Positions 1-4,408 of a DNA stretch of 8,758 bases are shown in pieces (position 1 is the first letter of the stretch; every line of letters starts with the position of its first letter). The notes under the pieces were generated by a model. That model did not search any database and had not been told where the DNA came from. It was given only the letters and a program-made list of their open reading frames with translations. The translations under genes were made by a program, and so were the position numbers. This stretch comes from Pseudomonadota bacterium (GTDB taxonomy: Bacteria > Chloroflexota > Ktedonobacteria > Ktedonobacterales > JACDGC01): positions 1-8,758 of the forward strand of contig JAJPKG010000457.1 of assembly GCA_021323815.1 (NCBI GenBank), in the 5' to 3' direction.

Positions 1-151
1 CCCTGGGCGATAGTAACTCAGGTGTACGACGAGCCGCCGCAGAGGCCTTGGGCCACCTAGGCGAGCGTGCCCCGGTCGAGCCGCTGGTGCATGCCCTGGG
101 CGATAGTGAGAGCGATGTCCGCTGGGCCGCCGCCCAGGCCTTGGGCCACCT
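1..151 (+). repeat. 93-bp tandem repeat inside the HEAT-repeat gene
   Basis: The 14 bases CCCTGGGCGATAGT occur at 1-14 and again at 94-107. AGGCCTTGGGCCACCT occurs at 43-58 and again at 136-151. Both pairs are offset by exactly 93 bp, one 31-residue HEAT unit. Identity at DNA level in long blocks points to recent duplication or gene conversion of repeat units rather than ancient divergence. More copies probably lie left of the window. Confidence 0.85.
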
Positions 152-512
152 GGCACCGGAGCAACTAGAAATCGTTGAACTTGAGGCAGAACAAATCTTG
201 ATGAAAGGTCAACCAGGAATCATTCTTGGTTCCCTCATTAAAGATCGCATCGCCGAGATCCTGGGCGGCGCTGGCAAGCCTTTCCCCGCTTTCATCGCCC
301 TGCTCACTGATCTGCTCGACTGGCCCTATTGGGAAGTACGTTGGAATGCAGCAAGGGCGCTAGGCGCGATTCGCCGTCAGATACCGGAAGCAACGGTCAA
401 GCGGCTCGAACAGTTGCGTAAAGATCCAGAGTCACAGGCAGTCTGTGATGCTGCCGATGACGCCCTGGCCGAGATCTTGACGCTGGACGAAAACATCATT
501 GAGGACGATTGA
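3..512 (+). CDS. HEAT-repeat (PBS lyase HEAT-like) protein, C-terminal part, 5' end off window
   Basis: The frame is open to the left edge (first full codon at base 3), so only about 169 C-terminal residues are visible. The TTG at 48 is not a credible start because the repeat pattern continues upstream of it. The visible part begins with two near-identical helical repeats of 31 residues, each with LGDS, VR, AAA-AL and GHL at the same places. After a less regular stretch comes another HEAT-like unit with WEVRWNAARALG, then an acidic end (DENIIEDD). HEAT repeats form alpha-solenoids that bind proteins, and no catalytic residue is visible. In cyanobacteria and Chloroflexota such repeats are often the C-terminal sensor part of NACHT or other STAND NTPases, so this may be the tail of a larger protein; the missing upstream part would decide. 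It lies on the presumed element side of the tRNA-Sec fragment at 645-716. Confidence 0.85.
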   Translation: MGDSNSGVRRAAAEALGHLGERAPVEPLVHALGDSESDVRWAAAQALGHLAPEQLEIVELEAEQILMKGQPGIILGSLIKDRIAEILGGAGKPFPAFIALLTDLLDWPYWEVRWNAARALGAIRRQIPEATVKRLEQLRKDPESQAVCDAADDALAEILTLDENIIEDD

Positions 513-525
513 GGGAGGAAAAATA

Positions 526-576
526 ATGCAAAAGATAATGCAATGCGCATCGTTTTGCCTCGACAACTGCCGATGA
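526..576 (+). CDS. 16-codon ORF with strong ribosome binding site, possibly a gene remnant
   Basis: Thirteen bases after the HEAT gene stop, an ATG is preceded by GGGAGG at a good spacing of about 7 nt. The reading frame encodes MQKIMQCASFCLDNCR, with three cysteines, and stops at TGA 574-576. That is inside the left arm of the compound inverted repeat that follows. The short distance to the HEAT gene would allow translational coupling. It may be a real leader-like peptide, the start of a gene cut off when the neighbouring junction formed, or chance. If the TGA were read through, the frame stays open to TAG at 721-723, running into the tRNA-Sec fragment, which makes a true longer protein unlikely. 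I recognise no family. Confidence 0.3.
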   Translation: MQKIMQCASFCLDNCR

Positions 577-638
577 AGAATCGACAAAAAGGTAGGCTAC
601 ACCTACGTTTGTCGATTCCCAAAAATCTTCATCGACAG
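567..638. repeat. Compound inverted repeat / large hairpin
   Basis: Three nested arms fold on one axis. The inner stem is GTAGG (592-596) with CCTAC (602-606) around a 5-nt loop. The middle stem is 10 perfect base pairs, AATCGACAAA (579-588) with TTTGTCGATT (608-617). The outer stem is CGATGAAG (571-578) with CTTCATCG (627-634), prolonged past one mismatch by CTG (567-569) with CAG (636-638). A 9-nt bulge (618-626) sits on the right side. There is no T-run after either side, so it does not look like a simple intrinsic terminator. It ends only 12 bases before the tRNA-Sec anticodon loop. It could be a folded RNA, a recombinase arm region or the end of a small mobile element; sequence alone does not say which. 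Confidence 0.75.
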
Positions 639-644
639 CGCTGA

Positions 645-716
645 GCGGACTTCAAAACGGTTGGGATGCCGCCCGGCGCGGCATCCGGTGGGTTCGACTC
701 CTATACACCTCTGCCA
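645..716 (+). tRNA. selC: 3' half of selenocysteine tRNA (tRNA-Sec), 5' half missing
   Basis: Seen in order: a tRNA-Sec-type anticodon loop CTTCAAA (650-656, anticodon TCA, reading UGA); TTGGG-type entry to a long variable arm; a perfect 9-bp variable stem (664-672 with 678-686, 5-nt loop); a T stem GTGGG/CCTAT (688-692, 700-704) closing TTCGACT; an 8-nt acceptor strand ACACCTCT (705-712); G73 at 713; and encoded CCA (714-716). The long variable arm, 8-nt acceptor strand, G73 and TCA anticodon together identify bacterial tRNA-Sec. The upstream sequence does not provide its partner. No AGAGGTGT or GGAGGTGT-like acceptor strand and no D arm lie at the expected place (about 618-649). The left anticodon strand GCGGA (645-649) also cannot pair with ACGGT (657-661). 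This is therefore a 3' fragment, best explained as the distal attachment site left by an element integrated in selC, with the rebuilt full gene beyond the left edge. Confidence 0.85.
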
Positions 717-827
717 GGAATAGCCTCACCTCATCGCGCATGCTTGCATATGCCACGGGCTTGCTTACGCTCGATGAGCGCGCACATGGCTTGTTGTGGG
801 AGCAACAGCGTCCCGACTGAAAACAGC

Positions 828-864
828 GGCTTCATTTCCAGGTTTGCGTCCTGGGAATGAGGCC
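828..864 (-). terminator. Likely intrinsic terminator of the 3-hydroxyacyl-CoA dehydrogenase gene
   Basis: Fifteen consecutive pairs (two of them G-T) join 828-842 with 850-864 around a 7-nt loop, 21 bases after the stop codon of the minus-strand gene ending at 886. Read on the minus strand, the stem is followed about 4 nt later by TTTT, a short U-tract. The rest of 717-827 contains no gene that I can support. It holds only small inverted repeats, such as CGCTC/GAGCG near 769-781, and the weak hairpin around 791-808. Confidence 0.5.
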
Positions 865-885
865 ATGCTGTGAAGTGCGCAGTCG

Positions 886-1767
886 CTATGTTTCGTGACC
901 ATAATCATAAAATCCCTTGCCGGTCTTGCGCCCTAAGCGCCCTTCGCGCACCATCTGTTCCAGGATGGCGGGTGGTTTGTCGGCAGGGTCGCCTGTTTCG
1001 GCATAGCGCGTCTGCATAGCGTGATACATGATGTCCACGCCGCTGAAATCGGCCAGTTCAAACGGCCCCATCGGATGCCCCAGGCCCAGTTTCAGTGCCT
1101 TATCGATATCTTCCGCCGTCGCATAGCCGCCTTCCAGCAACTCGAATGCGGCACGCGACAGGCTGCCCAGGATGTAGTTGACGATGAAGCCGTAGATCTC
1201 TTTCTCAAGCAACACCGGTTCTTTGCCGATGCGCCGGGCAAACTCCATGCACACCTGCGCGGTTTCCTCGCTGGTGGCCGGACCCTTGCTCACTTCCACC
1301 AGCTTCATCACCGTTGCGGGATGAAAGAAGTGGAAATTGGCCGCGCGGGACGGATCGCTCAATGTGCCGTCCACAATCTTGCTGATGACGATGGTGGACG
1401 AGTTCGAGGTGAGGATCGCTTGCGGCGCGCAGATGTCATTCAGCGTGGCGAAAATCTCGCGCTTCACATCCAGCCGCTCAAACGCCGCTTCGATGACGAA
1501 ATCCGCCGTGCCGGCGGCATCTGCCAGATCGGGAACGGCCTGCAACCGCGCCAGCGCGGCGTCGCCCTGCGCAGGGGTGATGCGCCCCTTGCTGACACGC
1601 TGCCCCACCAACGCGCGATTGCTCGCCATGCCGCGTTCCAGCGCGTCCGCCGCCGCGTCGTTCAAGTTCACCGCATAGCCGCTTAGCGCGCATTGCAGCG
1701 CGATCTGCGATCCCATCGTCCCCGCGCCGATCACACACACCTGCTTGATATCGTCGATGGTTGTCAT
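886..1767 (-). CDS. 3-hydroxyacyl-CoA dehydrogenase (3-hydroxybutyryl-CoA dehydrogenase type)
   Basis: This 293-residue protein has the full length of the stand-alone soluble family (Hbd/PaaH/FadB2), which oxidises (S)-3-hydroxyacyl-CoA with NAD to 3-oxoacyl-CoA, or the reverse, in fatty-acid and butyrate-type pathways. The N-terminal Rossmann domain carries GAGTMG at about 15-20. The catalytic region has HFFHP at 146-150 (catalytic His146) and KLVEV with Glu158. The conserved IVN gives Asn197. The C-terminal dimer domain has GHPMGPFELADFSGVD (230-245) and GRLGRKTGKGFYDY near the end. The usual HFFNP motif reads HFFHP here, a substitution next to the active site. The start ATG follows a weak GAGAG-type ribosome site. 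No thiolase or acyl-CoA dehydrogenase gene sits beside it, so the exact pathway is open. Confidence 0.93.
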   Translation of the reverse strand: MTTIDDIKQVCVIGAGTMGSQIALQCALSGYAVNLNDAAADALERGMASNRALVGQRVSKGRITPAQGDAALARLQAVPDLADAAGTADFVIEAAFERLDVKREIFATLNDICAPQAILTSNSSTIVISKIVDGTLSDPSRAANFHFFHPATVMKLVEVSKGPATSEETAQVCMEFARRIGKEPVLLEKEIYGFIVNYILGSLSRAAFELLEGGYATAEDIDKALKLGLGHPMGPFELADFSGVDIMYHAMQTRYAETGDPADKPPAILEQMVREGRLGRKTGKGFYDYGHET

Positions 1768-1848
1768 GGAAGTCTCTCGCCCCTTTCAGTCACTGATGCA
1801 ACGAACACCAGCTTGTGATATTGTATACCCATCATCATGCTGTCATTC

Positions 1849-1855
1849 AAGGAGG
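1849..1855 (+). promoter_or_regulatory. Ribosome binding site fixing the start of the uracil-DNA glycosylase
   Basis: AAGGAGG lies 7 nt before the ATG at 1863. It rules out the longer in-frame start at 1815, which would add 16 residues of no family similarity. Confidence 0.85.
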
Positions 1856-1862
1856 CTTCGCC

Positions 1863-2507
1863 ATGACCACCCCGGAACCGCAACACGATTCGTTAGAAGC
1901 CGTCGCCACTGAAGTGCGTGGCTGCGTGCGCTGCGACCTGTGCAAGACGCGCACCAAAGCGGTGCCGGGCGAGGGGCCGGCCAATGCCGAGATCCTGTTC
2001 ATCGGCGAGGGTCCGGGGTTGAATGAAGATCGCACCGGGCGTCCGTTCGTCGGCGCTGCCGGGCAATTTCTGGATGAATTGCTCGCCCAGGCGGGCTTGA
2101 AACGGTCGGAGTGCTTCATCACTAACGTAGTCAAGTGTCGCCCGCCCGAAAATCGCGATCCCTTGCCGGCAGAGATCGCGGCGTGCGCCGGCTATCTGGA
2201 CCGGCAGATCGCCCTGCTGCGGCCCAGGTTGATCGTGACGCTGGGCCGCTTTTCGATGGCGCGCTTCTTCCCCGGCGAAAGCATCAGCAAGATTCATGGG
2301 AAGCTGCGCAATGTGGGTGGGCAACTGGTCTTGCCGATGTTCCATCCCGCCGCCGGCCTGCGCGATCCCAGCAAGCGTACTGCGCTCATACAAGATTTCC
2401 AGCAAATCCCCCTGGCGCTGGAAGCCGCGCGCAAAAACCAGGCTCCCCCGCCGGAAAAGAAGCAGAGCGACGAAGAAGAACCGCCGCAGCAGTTGACGCT
2501 GTTTTGA
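1863..2507 (+). CDS. Family-4 (UDGa-type) iron-sulfur uracil-DNA glycosylase with C-terminal clamp-binding-like motif
   Basis: This 214-residue enzyme removes uracil from DNA in base excision repair. Family-4 hallmarks are present. The N-terminal cysteines are in CVRCDLC (21-27). The first catalytic motif is GEGPG (48-52), followed by ED and GRPFVG. NVVKCRPPENR (88-98) supplies Cys92 and AACAGYL supplies Cys108, completing four [4Fe-4S] ligands with Cys21 and Cys24. The second motif is HPAA at 161-164. After the catalytic domain comes a roughly 25-residue polar tail rich in Pro, Lys and Glu, ending in QLTLF (210-214), which matches the beta sliding clamp binding consensus QL(S/D)LF. The gene diverges from the dehydrogenase at 1767 and ends 5 bp from the converging methyltransferase stop. 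Function is secure; clamp binding is inference. Confidence 0.95.
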   Translation: MTTPEPQHDSLEAVATEVRGCVRCDLCKTRTKAVPGEGPANAEILFIGEGPGLNEDRTGRPFVGAAGQFLDELLAQAGLKRSECFITNVVKCRPPENRDPLPAEIAACAGYLDRQIALLRPRLIVTLGRFSMARFFPGESISKIHGKLRNVGGQLVLPMFHPAAGLRDPSKRTALIQDFQQIPLALEAARKNQAPPPEKKQSDEEEPPQQLTLF

Positions 2508-2512
2508 CAACC

Positions 2513-3376
2513 TCAGCGCCGGCCATAGGCTGCCGTCAGTTCCACTTCGGTGGTGCAGTGGTTGGTTTCCATGCGCGCCTGCTGCCACAGTTGCCGCCAT
2601 TGCGCCTCGGTGGCCAAGCCGTTGCGCGCCACCAGGGGCATGACGCGCTCCATCAGCGCCAGGTAATCAGCCAGCATCAAGCGCCCGCCGCGTGTTGCCC
2701 GCTGCGGCGCAGCGCGCACGGTCAGCGTCTTGATGTGACGCTCGCGCAGCGGCAAAGCGGCGAAATATTTGTCGATGTACGGACCGACACCGGGGTGAAT
2801 GCCCAACCTTGCCGCTAGATTGACAAAGATGCCTGTCAGAGTTGTGAGTGCCAGGCTTTCGCTGCGCACCACGCCGAAATCGCGCACCTCGATCCACCCG
2901 TTCGGCGCGGTCACGCGCGCCATCTCTGCCAGCATCCCCGGCCAGCGCTCGATGGGCATATATGCGGAATTGGCGCGCGCCATCACCAGTTGAAAGCTGC
3001 CATCCGGGAAATCGAAGGGCTGAAGCGCATTCCCCGTCAGGAAGGTACAGTTGTCGGGCAGGGTTTCGCCCCGTTTCGTCGCCTCAAGGTTAGCCACATT
3101 GATCTGCTCTTGATTGATGTCGAACCCAAACACCGTTGCGTTGGGAAAGCGCCGCGCCATCTCGCGTGCCCAGCGGCCCGTTCCGCAGGCGACATCGAGA
3201 ATGGCGAGCGGATTGCGCACGGGGGCGGTGTAATCTCCCTCGAATTCCCAGCGGAACATGAAATGTTGCAGATCCAGCCGGTTCGCTTCCAGTTGTCCTT
3301 GCCCGAAAATATACTCTTGTTCCTGGCGAATCTGGCGCGGGGAAATCCGACGCCGCCTGCGGAAAAACGCCACCAT
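2513..3376 (-). CDS. Class I SAM-dependent methyltransferase, substrate unknown
   Basis: Starting at ATG 3376 this is 287 residues. SAM-binding motif I is ILDVACGTGRW (59-69), the ribose-binding acidic residue is in FGFDIN (83-88), followed by TGNAL (114-118) and FQLVMAR (128-134). These define a Rossmann-fold methyltransferase of the broad methyltransferase-25/11 group. The C-terminal third is helical and lineage-specific, so the methyl acceptor cannot be named. The N-terminus is strongly basic (RRRRR at 6-10). I chose ATG 3376 because GGAGG (3383-3387 on the opposite strand) precedes it by 6 nt. The longer GTG start at 3430 adds 18 residues but has its only purine-rich site directly against the start codon. 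It converges on the glycosylase gene with 5 bp between stops. Confidence 0.85.
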   Translation of the reverse strand: MVAFFRRRRRISPRQIRQEQEYIFGQGQLEANRLDLQHFMFRWEFEGDYTAPVRNPLAILDVACGTGRWAREMARRFPNATVFGFDINQEQINVANLEATKRGETLPDNCTFLTGNALQPFDFPDGSFQLVMARANSAYMPIERWPGMLAEMARVTAPNGWIEVRDFGVVRSESLALTTLTGIFVNLAARLGIHPGVGPYIDKYFAALPLRERHIKTLTVRAAPQRATRGGRLMLADYLALMERVMPLVARNGLATEAQWRQLWQQARMETNHCTTEVELTAAYGRR

Positions 3377-3453
3377 CCCTTGCCTCCGGATCTCTTCCTG
3401 AACGACTCTGTGCGTGCTGAATAACAGCACTCCTCACAGCAATCATCCTACCA

Positions 3454-3475
3454 AGCCTGTCAAGAGCGACAGGCT
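3454..3475. repeat. 8-bp perfect hairpin between channel and methyltransferase genes
   Basis: AGCCTGTC (3454-3461) pairs with GACAGGCT (3468-3475) around a 6-nt loop. It lies about 50 bases after the stop of the channel gene and upstream of the methyltransferase start in the same direction of transcription. There is no T-run on either side, so it may be a weak terminator or an RNA leader structure that separates the two genes. Confidence 0.45.
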
Positions 3476-3522
3476 GTTCCAGCGAAGCAAGCGCGGCATC
3501 TTTCCAATGGAAAAGCATGTTG

Positions 3523-4191
3523 TCATGATTCAACGGGCTTCACCAGGGCAAAGGAAACCGCCAGCAGCGCATTCACAGCCAAACTCGCCGCCACACTGAA
3601 GAATCCCAACAGCATGGGGGGAACATAATAAAGCGGCGACCAGCGATATTGGCGGTCAATGGCAGCGATGACTTCAGGCTGAGCGCGCTGACTGAGCAAA
3701 CGCGGGCGAGAGGTGGTGTAACGCCACAGCAGATTGAACCACAGCGAGACGAAGACAAACGTGGCGCTATAAAAGATAATCGCCGTATCCTGATCGCTCC
3801 CCATGCGATATATGAGAGATGTAAGGGAAGATCCCAGCTCTTTCAATGATTGTGCCAACACTAGCGTGGGATAATTGATGAACGTTACGGCCAGCAGCAG
3901 CACGCCATTGAGGATCAAGAAGCGGTGATCGACGCGACCGACCAGGCGAAAGAAATTATGATGGTTGATCCAGATGATCAAGATCGTCATGAAGCTGATA
4001 GCATAGGCCAGATAAGATGGCCATTGCTCGCCCAGACCAACCAGCAAGGGATGACCATGCGTCACATTGGGTGGCTGGATCTGCAAAATCAGCAGCGTGA
4101 TGGCAATGGCGAAGATGCCGTCACTGAACGCCTCGACGCGCGCCGTCTCTTTGGGTTCAACGATAGTGACGGCTGAGTTTTCTTGCTGCAT
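3523..4191 (-). CDS. TMEM175-family (DUF1211) membrane channel protein
   Basis: This 222-residue protein carries the family signature in its first helix: RVEAFSDGIFAIAITLLIL (18-36), including FSDG at 22-25. A second conserved block is WINHHNFFR (74-82). About six membrane-spanning helices can be seen: roughly 22-38, 59-76, 91-112, 137-156, 187-207 and the C-terminal segment merging with it. Prokaryotic members form tetrameric potassium-permeable leak channels with one six-helix repeat per subunit, against two in the animal lysosomal protein. The start at ATG 4191 follows AAGGGGG at about 5 nt. A longer in-frame ATG at 4263 adds 24 polar residues outside the family and has no such site. Direction and spacing would allow readthrough into the methyltransferase gene, but a 3454-3475 hairpin and a gap of about 150 bp argue for separate units. 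Confidence 0.9.
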   Translation of the reverse strand: MQQENSAVTIVEPKETARVEAFSDGIFAIAITLLILQIQPPNVTHGHPLLVGLGEQWPSYLAYAISFMTILIIWINHHNFFRLVGRVDHRFLILNGVLLLAVTFINYPTLVLAQSLKELGSSLTSLIYRMGSDQDTAIIFYSATFVFVSLWFNLLWRYTTSRPRLLSQRAQPEVIAAIDRQYRWSPLYYVPPMLLGFFSVAASLAVNALLAVSFALVKPVES

Positions 4192-4275
4192 ACGTTCCCC
4201 CTTACTCTTATGCCTGCTCCATTTCACGCCATCACCATAGCAGATCGCGTTCGCATGCGGCAACTAGCCAATAGG

Positions 4276-4318
4276 GCAGGACACAACGCCCCACGAGAAC
4301 ATGGGGCGTTGTGTCTGC
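4276..4318. terminator. Strong intergenic hairpin, probable terminator without U-tract
   Basis: A perfect 14-bp stem joins 4280-4293 with 4302-4315 (arm GACACAACGCCCCA) around an 8-nt loop. It continues past one bulged G (4279) by three more pairs (4276-4278 with 4316-4318). It sits between the large membrane protein gene ending at 4409 and the channel gene starting at 4191, both on the minus strand, so termination of the upstream gene is the natural role. Neither strand has a T-run after the stem, so it is either a U-tract-independent terminator, an RNA-stabilising structure or an operator. The remaining bases of 4192-4408 show no gene. Confidence 0.55.
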
Positions 4319-4408
4319 ATTCCAGGCCGTACAGGCGACAGGCGAAGTATGCCATCGACCCTACAGTGGTTTAGCTCTCAGGGCATGCTTTGAACCGCCG
4401 GACCGCCT

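Noticed and set aside
377..622. 81-residue minus-strand frame with a hydrophobic stretch
   Set aside because: It is antisense to the HEAT-repeat coding region and to the hairpin; the hydrophobic part is a by-product of the acidic, Ala-rich sense codons.
560..640. Integron attC recombination site
   Set aside because: The inverted repeat lacks the conserved RYYYAAC/GTTRRRY end boxes expected of attC.
618..716. A complete tRNA-Sec gene
   Set aside because: The stretch where the 5' acceptor strand and D arm should be (618-649) has neither, and the anticodon stem strands do not pair.
666..860. 64-residue plus-strand reading frame
   Set aside because: It lies across the tRNA-Sec fragment and the terminator hairpin, has no ribosome site and shows no protein-like pattern.
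717..885. Circularly permuted tRNA with its 5' half downstream of the 3' half
   Set aside because: No AGAGGTGT or GGAGGTGT-like acceptor strand or D arm is present after the CCA.
1893..2600. 235-residue minus-strand frame
   Set aside because: It is antisense to the uracil-DNA glycosylase, whose motifs are unmistakable, and has no family features.
3377..3430. Upstream GTG start for the methyltransferase
   Set aside because: The purine-rich site abuts the GTG, while GGAGG is well placed for ATG 3376; it remains possible but less likely.
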